From Heligmosomoides polygyrus polygyrus (lineage: Eukaryota > Nematoda > Chromadorea > Rhabditida > Heligmosomidae): a stretch of 64,000 nucleotides of DNA. Below, in pieces: positions 12,247-22,391 of the stretch. Within the stretch, counting starts at the first letter, position 1, and the number at the start of each line of letters is the position of its first letter. The notes under the pieces are model-generated. The model saw only the letters and a list, made by a program, of their open reading frames with translations. It searched no databases and was not told where the DNA came from. A program made the position numbers and the translations under genes. Location: contig OX377202.1 in NCBI GenBank assembly GCA_947396885.1, positions 74,558,643-74,622,642 on the forward strand, written 5' to 3'.

Positions 12247-12716
12247 AGGCCAACCAGGAAACCATCACAACGGTAGGTCGGAACGGTCCAACTGTTGTAT
12301 ATGGGCAGAATGGCCTGTCTCTGGGAAACAACAAAACGCAAATATCTCGACCCCAATACGACTCTGCGCAGAGTTAGGGACGACAGAAGTTGGTCTGTTG
12401 GCGGTTAGCCATATGCTTGCACGAGGAGGGCGAGCTCATGTTGGCTGGAAACGGCGATTATGGAAATTACGTCGCTCTTCTACGCACTGCGCCACCATCG
12501 CTCGCTCCTCATCGCTGTTTCCAGCCAACTTGAGCCCGCCCTCCGCCTGCAGGCATAGGGCTAACGTCGCCAACTTCTGTCGCCCCTAACTCTGCGCAGA
12601 GTTGTATTGGGGTCGCGATATTTGCGTTTTGTTGTTTCCCAGAGAGAGGCGATTCTGCCCATATACAACGCTTGGGCCGTTCCGACCTACTGTTGAGATA
12701 GTTTCCTGGTAAGACC
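12247..12716. repeat. foldback element nested in the TIR element
   Basis: Two arms of about 210 bp (12247-12458 and 12511-12716) are inverted copies with few differences. They share CCAGGAAAC at the tips, GTTGTATATGGGCAGAAT, CTCTGCGCAGAGTTAGGG and GTTGGCTGGAAAC, and are separated by a loop of about 52 bp. Its insertion interrupts homology between the two arms of the host TIR element, which proves it came later. Exact ends and target duplication are unclear (TA is possible). A transcript would form a long double-stranded hairpin. The 63-codon ORF at 12398 is incidental. Confidence 0.75.
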
Positions 12717-13284
12717 TTTCAAGGCAAAGCGAACTCTTCCAAATCAAAATAAGCTTCTTCTACATTCAACTAGACATTTCAAAACGGTTAGAATAATTTT
12801 TGTACAAGTTTTTTTTAGAATAACTCTCTTTGAATTTTTAAAGCACCTACCCAATAGGTACAAGTCGTTTAGGATTTTATAACATTTTCATTTTCTAAGG
12901 AAAAATACTGGTTTGAAGTTTGTTTAGAAGAGTAGGAGGAAGACTGCCAATTTTTAGGGCCAAAAAGAAATTGCGAGATGCCATCTTCTAAGACGTCGCA
13001 ATTTTTATTCGATTGTTAGCAAAATTTGTTCGCATAAAGTTTCACACATATAAACGACAAAAAAAAACAATTGTAGAGGTCACACTTACCCTCACTTTGA
13101 TGCTTTATCTAAGCAGCATATACACTATCAATCAAATAAAAGTTGCAGCAAACTTTTCAAGAGCGTGGCGCAGTCTGATCTTTCACCTCAATACAAGCTT
13201 GCTCCTTTTCCGCTTTAACACAAATTTTAATTTTTTATTTATTTTTTAAATGAAAATTTCATGAGATTATTATTGGGGCAGGTA

Positions 13285-13569
13285 GCGCAGTCGGAGGAGG
13301 CGCGACTGTCGCGTGCACCCGATACCAGGTTCCTGGTTCGGATTTCCCGCCCAGGCCAACCAAGCCTTCAATCCCTCCGGGGTCGGTGAATTGGTACCAG
13401 AGTTGTCTGGGAAGGATAAAGCGCTGACTTGTTCATCGGCTGGCCACCGCAAGTCATTGTATGGCCAAATACGCATTCATATCGCCTCTACGACATCCCG
13501 TAGAAGTAGAATGCGCTGGCGCATCCCAAAAGGGATTGAGTAACGTCGTCCTTTATCCTTTTTTATCCT
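13285..13569 (+). repeat. tRNA-derived SINE, most complete copy
   Basis: The head has an A-box-like TAGCGCAGTCGG (13283-13294) and a B-box-like GGTTCGGATTTCC (13335-13347), at tRNA spacing. A unique body follows, then a tail made of TTTATCC repeats (13550-13570). The flanks TTATTGGGGCAGGTA (13270-13284) and TTATTGGAGCAGGTA (13570-13584) are a 15-bp target duplication with one mismatch, as expected for LINE-driven insertion. Part of the tRNA-like 5' sequence lies within the duplication, so the exact start is ambiguous. Related copies lie near 8.1, 10.1, 10.4, 15.7 and 19.3 kb. Confidence 0.8.
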
Positions 13570-14496
13570 TTATTGGAGCAGGTAAGCTAAAAAAATTTCA
13601 AAGAAGGTTATAATAAAATTTCCCTGAGAAATTTTTTTAAACCATCTTATTGTATCTGTAGCTAATCTGTCCAAAGAACATTTTGATTTGGAAGAGTTCG
13701 CTTTGAATTCGCTTTGATTTTCAAAAGACCTAAAGATAGCTTGGGAGAGTGTCCAATTTGATTCGAGAAGTGTCCAGTTCGACGTCAAATTGTATACTGT
13801 AGCGTTATTAACATTAAAATAGCAAAAAAAGAAAGTTAATTCCATACATAAAAAACGAAAACACAAAGGCGACATCATCATCAAACTAAAATAAGTATGG
13901 GTATAAAAAAGCGACTTCTGAAGTCTGTGAAAGCTTTCTGCTACTATTTTTCTTTGCAAAAGCTCAGGGTATTATTATTTAGACTACCAATGATCAAGTA
14001 TCACAATGCATAATAAAAAAACAAGTGCGGAACAAATCCTTTCATATAGCACACTAAAATGGCCTCCCACTCTTTAAGATATTTTAAGAATCATTCCGTA
14101 GTCAATGAAGTAGGAAATTATAATTGCAATCATTCCAAAGGTCTACAATTTCCAAGACGCCTTTTAGAGACGAACTTTTTAAATTTATGTAAAACATTTG
14201 TATTGGCTTGCTTCAACGTGCCTAGATTGAATTGAAAGTGAAAGTTCTTGACGCAGAACACTACGCGTTCTCATAGCGGCTTTAAGAAGCGAAATCACGA
14301 GCAAGACGCAAAGGACGGCGTATAGAACGTTGGAGCGACTCCTCTTCGATAATCCTGCAGGACTGGAGTCTAGCTGTACGGAAGGATTCGTGTCGAGGAA
14401 AAAGCTGACTCAAGTAGAGGGAAAACGCGTGTGGAGATGAGTGGTGTGGCGACGGCCCCTGCTGAAGGTTTCGGCCAGCGCTGGCAAAGCTGCTAC

Positions 14497-15062
14497 CTGC
14501 CTTTCCAGTTTTTTAGCTGCGCTTAATGATCGATGGCCACTGCAAATGATAAGAGATGATTTTAAGCGTCGAATACAACAGCTCGGAACGGCTGATTTAT
14601 GGACAGGCAGTCGGAGACAAACACAGGTCGGGCGGGTGGCGTGCGGAGAGTGCGTCGCCTGCATCAGGCCGGGTGACGAGTGAGTCCCTTAGCTCAACTC
14701 CAGCACCACCTCCTGGCCGTCTGCGGAAGGATCTTAACTGCCCATCGAAAATCGGTCCAAGCGGGGATGTTCGACGCCTGAGCGGAATCGTCATGATGAC
14801 CAAACTCGCGAGTTTGCGCGAGGGGCAGCCTTCTGATGCAGAAAAACAGTATCGAGGCCAGCGGAACAACGTCGTTGGTGTCTCATGCGTTTCATCCGAA
14901 AGAACACGGTAAATGGGCAAAAGCAGAGCGTGCGGCAATCTGAAAGCAAAAAGCAAGTAAGGAGCCGGAAATCGAATTGCTACAAGGGCTGTCTGGGCGT
15001 CTTGATGATGCGAAGGGTGATTTTCCACCGAGCATGAAGGTGAGCAATGGCGCGAACAGCTT
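14497..15062 (-). CDS. internal exons of the spliced minus-strand gene
   Basis: Exon 14939-14625 (315 bp) starts after the strong acceptor TTTTTGCTTTCAG and ends at GTGTTT. Exon 14539-14497 (43 bp) starts after CTTATCATTTGCAG and ends CAG/GTAGCA. Joined, they give one frame through LPHALLLPIYRVLSDETHE, RKLASLVIMTIPLRRRT, a Gly/Arg-rich stretch, and SLSAAKKLERQ, which continues into the exon at 9440. A further exon, about 15062-14984 (RAIAHLHARWKITLRIIK), fits by phase through donor GTAGCA, but its acceptor is weak. Large plus-strand ORFs here (up to 118 codons) are likely shadows. Function unknown. The protein looks long and helical, without an obvious catalytic motif. Confidence 0.48.
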
Positions 15063-15639
15063 CTTCGCCATATGATCAGCCTTCAATATTTTTCTTTTTC
15101 TACTGCTAAGGTTCGACTTTTTTGGCATGAGTCGGGTGGTCACGAAGGAGCTCATTGCACCCACATTACCTCCAGCCGCGAGTGAACGACAATCCTCCAC
15201 GGCAACCCCGCCTGCTCGTGAGGGCATGTAGTGATATAAATGGTTTCGATTTTTTCAGGCTCAAAAAAAGGCGAAGCCGTCGAAACGGAATCTGAACAAA
15301 ACTCGTTAATAATTTGACTGATAGCTCGTTAATACCACATTGATAATTTGAGACGTTTGACTTGAGATTTGACTGGGAATTGTGTGTATAGGACTTGAGC
15401 GCAATTCACAAAGTTGGGAAAGAAAGCTTGCGAAGCAGCCTACCTTAGAACAGAAAATGAAAGCGTAAAACACTTAATTTCAGCACATCAACCTATAGAA
15501 AGCAACGCATACAACGCATTCAAGGTTTCTGCGGACTCTTGTGGAATATTTGCAGTCTTAAATTCCACAATTTCGCCTTCGATGAGTGCTGATAACCTCT
15601 GACGTTAGGGCGAAGAATAAAGATTATTGTTACACAGCC

Positions 15640-15800
15640 TGTTTATAAGCGGCGACGCTCTTTTTGATTGCACTTCACATTGTGAAAGCAATTTGAACGA
15701 CTTTGGAGTGATTTGCGGTGACCATCCGATGGCCAATTCAGTGTTTTGTCCTTCCCAGCAGCACAACGAGCTCTCTGGTGTGACATTCAAGCCAACCATG
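15640..15800 (-). repeat. diverged SINE copy
   Basis: On the minus strand the region has GGTTGGCTTGAATGTCACACC, GCTGGGAAGGACAAAACACTG and CATCGGATGGTCACCGCAAA, aligning with the body of the SINE at 13285-13569. The tRNA-like head is not recognisable. The rest of 15063-16730 holds no feature I can support. Confidence 0.5.
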
Positions 15801-16730
15801 GCTAACCACAATCTCGACAACGCTTGTAATACTTGGAGATTTCTACTTGAAGTATTCACATACGTACAAAGAATATGTAGCTCTTTCTGACAGCCTGAAC
15901 TGCATAACCGTTCGTGAAAGTCCAACTCTCGTTAGAGCAGGTGTGGTGCCGACGCGATTAGGCACACCACCTGCTTTATTGCGAGTTAAACTTCTTCGCC
16001 ATACACTACGAATCGATTTTGAGTTCGGATAGAATCCTATAGCTCCACGATATCCACCAAGTGAACGCCTAGGCCATCACAGAAAAAAGAATGATTGACG
16101 CCGATCTTTGTTTACTAATCCTTCTCAACTTCCGCGGACACCTTCCAGCTAGACAAAGACAATAATCTGGAGCCCACTGGCTACAGTTCATCTCTTCATT
16201 GGAGTCGACTCTAACGTTAATTATGTGTCAGCCAATTTTCATCTTTCACTGCTGTTGGACACAATTGGATAAAGTAGATAATCCTCTTTCCCTTTCTATA
16301 CAGTAGGACAGAAGTGCTGTGCTACTCGCAGTTTCTCCTATCTCCCGTTTTCGGTTTTAGGAGTGTTCGGCATTCGTCAATCGAATGCTAGTAACAAGTG
16401 GTACGCTGGTCTTTTCTCTGCCGAAGAGAGGATTTTATCGCTGTGAATGAACGCTTGGGCGTTTGAGCCATTGAATTGTTGTGAGGCACTTCGAACATCC
16501 CACTGACAGCCCTACTTCCCCTCTGACACGTTTCTCAGATATTCAGAAAATAACAGCGTGCGAGTAGCAGGATGATGCAGGAAGTAGTAATGATTTGCCC
16601 ATAAGTCCTTTTTAGCAAAGGCTGTAATCCACTAGAAAAAGGGAACATTCGCGAAATCAAAACGGCGACAATTTTCGCTTCGATCTAATTGGACGTGCCG
16701 AAAGGGGTAGACTCACCATTGTCACCTTCA

Positions 16731-17385
16731 CAATAGTTTTCACGTCAAATTGAACAATAACTACAAACCTGATGTCTCTGAAATCAATGTGAACGTCTCC
16801 CAAATTAGGATGAGAAAAAACTCACAATAGACAAGAGACTCTCCAAAAGGTTAAAAAAAATTTTGTTAAAAGAGGTAGCTAAAATTGCTTTATTTGAAGT
16901 ACTGATTAATAATAAGTAACAGTACTGCTTAATAAGTGAACACATTGTTTAAAAATTTTAAAATTATCATTTTGAGAAAAAAATAATGGTTTAATAAAGC
17001 TTGTTTTGAAAACCAGGAAGACGGCAATTTTTAGTGCTAGAGATTGCGCCGTGCCCTCGTCGAAGACGTTGCAATTTCTACTCAGCTTTTTATTCAGTTT
17101 TGGTAGCAAAATTACTGTTGCATGGAGTTTGTGAAAGAGCAAAAGCAATTGTAAAGATCGCATATACCCTCACTTTGATGGTTCACAGCAGCATTTACGT
17201 TAATAATCAAATAAACGAGGTAATCTAGTGCATGGCGTAATCTCCTACGTGCCCTAAATTATTACGGCATTCTTGTGGTTTTAAACAATATTTCTTTTAT
17301 GCTTAAACAAATATTAAATAAAATTATTACACGCACAGCTGAACTAAAAACGTGAAAACTTGACGTGAAATCTGTTTTGTCGAGA
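16731..17385. mobile_element. TIR element with 21-bp repeats, copy 2
   Basis: The left end has GTTTTCACGTCAAATTGAAC (16737 on). The right end, reversed near 17380, has GATTTCACGTCAAGTTTTCACG. The interior at 17000-17220 follows copies 1 and 3: TTTTTAGTGCTAGAGATTGCG, then ACCCTCACTTTGATGG, then AATCAAATAAAC. The 21-bp repeats are more eroded than in copy 3. No coding capacity is seen. Confidence 0.55.
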
Positions 17386-18357
17386 AAATTCTATACTTTT
17401 CTCGCAGCAAATCCTTTGACCTGGTTACCATAAATGGTCTCCAAAGCCTTCAGTCAAAGACATGCCAGTAGCATATTACGAATGATCAAGAAGGTGAAGC
17501 GTACGAACTTTTTTAAAGAGATTTTTTCGCCACTTAAAGTAGTTCCAGCATTGATCCAGAATTTGGGCCGCACCTTCTTTTATAAATTTCGTTAGTTCAC
17601 ACTGTGCGAACATAAAAAAGAAGTGGCACAGAAGTGTATTAGATCGCTGCACTGGTGGACGTTGGTCGCAGCTCACATTTTTCTGCGATATCGCCGATCG
17701 TATGTGACCCCAAAAACAGCACTAGAGAGAAAACAAATTGGAAGAGAGCTATAGCTAGCAGAAACCATTTCCAAAATTAAAAAGCATTAAAAAGGGAAAT
17801 CAGCATGGCGAACTTCTAAGATTGGCAGATTTCATAACAAAGTTGAGCATCTAGCGAACGCTAGAAACGAATGCGCCTGATGAAGGAAGATGGAGTCGTG
17901 CGTGACATATCGTCGTTTATTCGTTTCTCGTTTTTTAGAGCGACGTGTTTCAACAGAACTATCGCCCAGATTTGGAGGCTGTTGAGTGCAATGAGCTCGA
18001 TAGAAAATCCAGCGGTGAAAGATGACATCGCCGGTTACTTTTTACTCAGTTGGACAGCAGCAATGTCGCCACATTCCCGCAAAAACGAGTCTTTCAGAAA
18101 TCGAAAGGCCTTCGCACCACGTAGGATTGGCTAAGAGTAACCCGCAACCACCAAAACTTATTCCCTGTATTCAATAAGGCACTCAGGCACTGGCATACAT
18201 GCGGTCTTTAGGTTGACTTTTATTGCGGTCTGAGCTACTGATTTTCGCTCTTAGACGTTTATAGATTCTCCGCAGGATGGTTGCACGAATTGGGTGAAGC
18301 TACGAGGCTTCTAGTGGAGCTGCTAATAAGGATCCATCTAACGATGTCTAACGATGT

Positions 18358-18420
18358 AGATAGCTGTTGCTAACAGTGATCCTGTGCCTGCCACAGGATC
18401 ATTGTTAGCAACAGCTATCT
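18358..18420. repeat. near-perfect 29-bp hairpin
   Basis: Arms 18358-18386 and 18392-18420 are reverse complements over 29 bp with a single mismatch, around a 5-base loop (CCTGC). It is not part of any recognised element. Confidence 0.9.
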
Positions 18421-18602
18421 ATTTCGAGGTTTCAAGAAGAGAGAAACGAGTGCGAACTTTTTCCACCAAGCCTCATGTCCGAGAATCAGCTGCGGTCCTT
18501 GTGGAGTGGTGCCAAAAAAAGACCTCACGCGAACAATTGTCGACATTCTCGGGTTCAAGAGCATTCGCGGTGCGAGAGGGACGGCGAAGTCAAGTACCTC
18601 AC

Positions 18603-18928
18603 GGAGGGAACAATTATGTCCCAGAGGACCCGAGTGTTGTATGTGTGCGGATCGAATTCGAGTTCGACAACGACTGAATCAGCGACGGTCTGGACGGCGG
18701 GGACTTAGGCGAGTGAGGCAGACTGCCGCCGTCCTTCGCTTCTGCAGATGCGTTCGCGGATTATGGCGGCTCTCAAACCGGAAATTCGATTTCGGTGAAA
18801 CACGCGCTATTCAATCGGTCGGTAACCCTTCCAAACAGCGTTCAGGAACGAAGACGCGATGACGTTGCAGAAGGGTCAACAGAGACACCACCCATCGCTC
18901 AACACTTCTACCTAACTGTCTCCAAAAA
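18603..18928 (-). CDS. probable upstream exons of the minus-strand gene
   Basis: Exon 18673-18603 starts after CGTCGCTGATTCAG and ends at donor GTGAGG. It has 23 full codons, including VVELEFDPHTYNTRVLWDII. A second candidate, about 18928-18822 (ERWVVSLLTLLQRHRVF), lies upstream with a less certain donor. Their strand and style agree with the exons at 14.9-1.76 kb, but I could not close the join to the 15-kb exon. A competing plus-strand reading from acceptor TTCGCTTCTGCAG at 18748 stays open for 68 codons to a stop near 18953. This locus needs transcript evidence. Confidence 0.35.
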
Positions 18929-19202
18929 ATTAAACTCAATTTTTAGAAAAATCTAATCATTAAGCGTCTAAAAGCGTCTTAAAGTGTTGTTTTAAAGCCT
19001 TTATTTAATCTGTTCTTCTGTCTGCAATTCGAATTTGGTTTCGATCCTAGCTCAAATACTGAACCAAAATAACTTGAAGCCCCATGTTGGTGAGAGGTGT
19101 CAGACTTTTCCGAGAAGAACAAAGTCTACACTAGCTTGTCATACATATATGCTATCAGATTTCACGTAAAGTATAGGAATAAAGTAAGGCGGTAGTCTTT
19201 GG

Positions 19203-19395
19203 GAGTCTTCTTTGGGATGCGCCTCGCATTCTACCTCAACGTGACGTTGCTGAGGCAGTTTGAATGCGTTTTTTGCCAACACAATGACCTGTAGTGGTTA
19301 GTTTATAGACACGTCAGACACATGTGGTACTTCCGTGATCCTGGATTTACGAAAGGCTTGGTTGACTTGGCTGTGGGCGCTTATTGTCGTGGCTG
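19203..19395 (-). repeat. SINE copy
   Basis: On the minus strand it shows CAAGTCAACCAAGCCTT, GGTCATTGTGTTGGC, ACGCATTCAAACTGCCTC and AGAATGCGAGGCGCATCCCA in the same order as the complete SINE at 13285-13569. Neither the head nor the tail is clear. Confidence 0.6.
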
Positions 19396-19399
19396 ACAC

Positions 19400-21190
19400 A
19401 AGGAGTGCCTTTCTTTGCTTCTGTTTTGTTGTTTTTTTTCTATTTTTTTCGTCTTCAGATTTCCTTATAATTATACATTCTCAAATTGCAGAATTGCAGT
19501 ATTTCAGCTTGTGAATTTCTACAATCCGACTTTATTAGATCGTCCCGCGGACCATTTTACCTGAAGGATTCGGTTTGGTCGAGAGAGTTACGTTGACCAG
19601 AATGCCTTCATATCTTTTCATCCTTCACTGCGGAGAAAAAGATCGTAACAGGAAAGATTAAGCGTCTCTCATAGTCGGAATACATCATTGAGATAAGCCC
19701 TTACGTTACGCAAAAAATACTCGCCCTGCGGTGTCAAGCCCACCAACGCCTCCATTGTGTTTCTTATTTCACTTCTATTTTACCTTTGAGAGTGAATGCT
19801 ACGAAAGTTTTCCAAGCGATTTTCGAAAACAAACGTTAGACTCCTCCAAAGTACTACTTCAAACTTTGACGATCACAAGAGGCAGCTCCGTCTCGTCTGT
19901 TAAGCCTCGAGTATTGTTTCTGGTCCATTCATGTGTGCAGCATGCTTTTCGTTTTCACTCCCAAAAAAGGGTAATGAAAATGGAGAATTATAGCTGTTCG
20001 ACTGTGGTGCTTTGGTTTTAATTTTAGTTGTGTGAATACTCTAAAATACAAAATGGATTTAAAGAAATTTCAGAATTCTAAAGCATTTTCCAAGTATTCT
20101 TAGTAGTAACTGTAATAGCTCTGCCTCCTGTGACAGCGCGTCTCAAATACAGTGACAAATATTTGAAAAAACGAATTTGCGACCATTCCGCTACTAAATA
20201 AACCCTCAATAAAGCAAAAAAAATTCTTTAGAAGAGCGTGGCATTTATTCCAACGAACATTACTAAAGCTGAGGGTCCTACTCTACGAATCTACTCATCT
20301 GCCGGAGAATCTACCCTGAACTTCTTTAGGAGCAGGTAATCTAAATGTTAGCTCGCTTACATGAAGCCATCCTCAAGCTGAGCTATCTAATTGCAAGCAC
20401 AAAATTAATAAAGAATGATAAAAGGAGCAAAATGGCAAAAAAAAACTGAAAATAAAGTACACACGTTCGTACTGTGGAAATAGAATTCATCGCTCCTACA
20501 ACCTCTATCTTTATTTTTATCTTTATTTCTAGACGTCCACAAGTAGGAAGACATGCTAAAACAAAGTAGCAAAAAATTAATAATTAAATTTAACCATTCA
20601 GTTAATTAAAACACTAACATTGAGCTTGACCTGAACCTTTCATGGTAGTCTTTTTGCGATCTGAAAAGATTATTTGGAAGAATGGTAGTCAGCCAGGGTA
20701 GAGGACACTTCTTGAATGAAGAACCTTTTCGCAGGCCGCTCCCATACTTGATTGTGCGAGTTTCAGGTATCGACGTTTGGAAGCTACTGTGTAGCAGCTA
20801 GGTGGCTTTCGTTACGATGACCGCTGAAGCCTCCACGGTGACAGATAGGATTACATCCATATCATGTCCCCTGTCGGTTTGACTACTTGAGGAGCTAATC
20901 ATGAGAGCGTGTGGCTCGTAGACCTTCAAGATCCTCCTCGATGAAATCGCTGACCACCCCTTTCGAAATTATAGGCAATAATTAAATACAGCTCGAAACA
21001 CTCATTTTGCTGCTTTAGAAAACACTACATTTGACGCGTAAATTAGAAATTCACCTAAGCCTGACTAGAAGCGCCATGAAATTTGACGCGGAGAAACTCC
21101 ATGTTGATATCACCTACACCATCAATCAAGCAATGCGATCTAGTCGATGGTACAAACTCTATGTACGCGCAAAGAATACCTCGTTCATAT
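19400..21190. other. no gene recognised
   Basis: AT-rich sequence with a LINE-tail-like TTTATTTTTATCTTTATTTC near 20510. A 96-codon plus ORF (19731-20021) lacks a recognisable domain. The phrase GGAGCAGGTAATCTAA at 20330 resembles the SINE target site at 13572 and may be a scrap of the TIR family. Confidence 0.4.
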
Positions 21191-21242
21191 AATTTTGAAC
21201 GCGAAATTCCTCCTGTCACAGAGGAATTTCGCGTTCAAAATT
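21191..21242. repeat. perfect 22-bp hairpin
   Basis: Arms 21191-21212 and 21221-21242 are perfect reverse complements around an 8-base loop (CTGTCACA). It lies just outside the 3' side of the mariner remnant at 21346-22391. Confidence 0.9.
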
Positions 21243-21345
21243 ACGATTCTGCGATTTTGTATATAGCTTGATTTCTCGTGGTTGGACCTCTAGGGTCAAC
21301 TTCTCAATACACTGTTACTTTATGCTTTTGAGCGATTTTGCAGAC

Positions 21346-22391
21346 TTTACAGAAAATAGACGGCAAACAGAAACTTCACCCATTCCTGGTCCTGGAAGGA
21401 ATTCAACATTATCACAAGCTTTTTTATCCCAGTAGCATAAAAATCAGAAGTTCTGGAATTGACGGAATCTTCGAAGGCACTTTCGGCATCCTGTTGGTAT
21501 TTGAATATTTTCCCTATCAAGAAATCGCCAAGATGCTTGAAGAAATGGTAGTCCGTTGAGGAGAGGTCGGGAGAAAACGGAGGATGTGGTAGAGTTTCAA
21601 TGCTCAGCTCATTCAATTTCTGCAACGTCATTCGTGCTACATGGGGACGAGCATTGTCGTGCAGAAGGAGAACTCGCCTTCGGTTTACCAAGGCCAGCCG
21701 GATATCCTTCAACTTTTTCATCATTTCTTCAATTTCAATGCAGTACTTCTCTGCTGTGATGGATTCACCAGGAGGGAGGAAGCTGTGGTGAATAATTCCC
21801 AGCGAACACCACCATACTGTCACCATTACTTTCTTTTGGTGCGATTCCGGCTTCGCAAAAGCCTTGGGGCTCTCATCGCTGTCCACCCACTGTGCCGATC
21901 GTCGCCTGTTGTCGCACATTATCCATTTCTCGTCACAGGTTACGATGCGATCAAGGAATGGGTCCGTTTCGTTCCGTAGAAGCAGTGCGGACGAGATCTC
22001 ATATCGTCGGTTTCTTTGCTCCTCAGACAGCTCGCGAGGCACCCATCCTTCCAGCATTTTGGTCTTTCCAATTTCCTTCAGATGCCGGGCAGCTGTGTTG
22101 TGACTGACGCCAAGAAACTTCGCTATCTCCCTGGTACCTTTGTGTGGATCCTCCTCTACCACATCTCTCAGCTTGTCCTCATCAATTGCCTCCCACGTCC
22201 TCCATGTTCTTCCAAGCTCTCATCTCCATTCCGGAACTTCTGATACCAAAGATACGCCGTCCGAATTGTGGAACATCCATGACCGAATGCGGCGTTGATC
22301 TTCTCGTCCGCTCCTTAGCTGTGGTGCCCAGCTTGAATTCGTACAAGTGAATGCCTCGGATTACCCTTTTGTCCATCTGCAAAAAAGTCAA
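21346..22391 (-). pseudogene. mariner transposase, frameshifted
   Basis: The open part (22162-21347, 271 codons) covers the helix-turn-helix second half (REIAKFLGVSHNTAARHLK) and the whole catalytic domain: TCDEKW, LLHDNARPHVA and SPDLSSTDYHFF. The three aspartates of the D,D34D triad are present. The N-terminus lies upstream in other frames: IHLYEFKLGTTA at about 22340, then INAAFGHG. About two frameshifts (near 22315 and 22205) separate it from the rest. Family length (about 345 residues) fits the sum of the pieces. I could not identify its terminal repeats. It is inactive as it stands. Confidence 0.85.

Larger units (their letters stand above)
12189..13796. mobile_element. TIR element with 21-bp subterminal repeats, copy 1 (carries nested insertions)
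   Basis: The left end starts at TA/CCATTTTCACGTCGAATTG. The right end, reversed, reads TATACAATTTGACGTCGAACT. Both arms continue with repeats containing TCAAATTGGACRCT (12190-12245, and 13815 back to 13676). The same termini and interior recur at 16731-17385 and 46708-47534. The interior shared by all copies includes a CCCTCACTTTGATG block (13090 region) and a CAATCAAATAAA block. No transposase frame is evident, so it is non-autonomous or decayed. It has been split by a foldback element (12247-12716) and a SINE (13285-13569). It lies in the 5.1-kb intron of the minus-strand gene. Superfamily unknown. Confidence 0.7.

Noticed and set aside
18749..18953. 68-codon plus-strand terminal-exon reading after a good acceptor
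   Set aside because: Kept only as an alternative: minus-strand exon candidates here fit the neighbouring minus-strand exons, and I found no matching plus-strand upstream donor phase.
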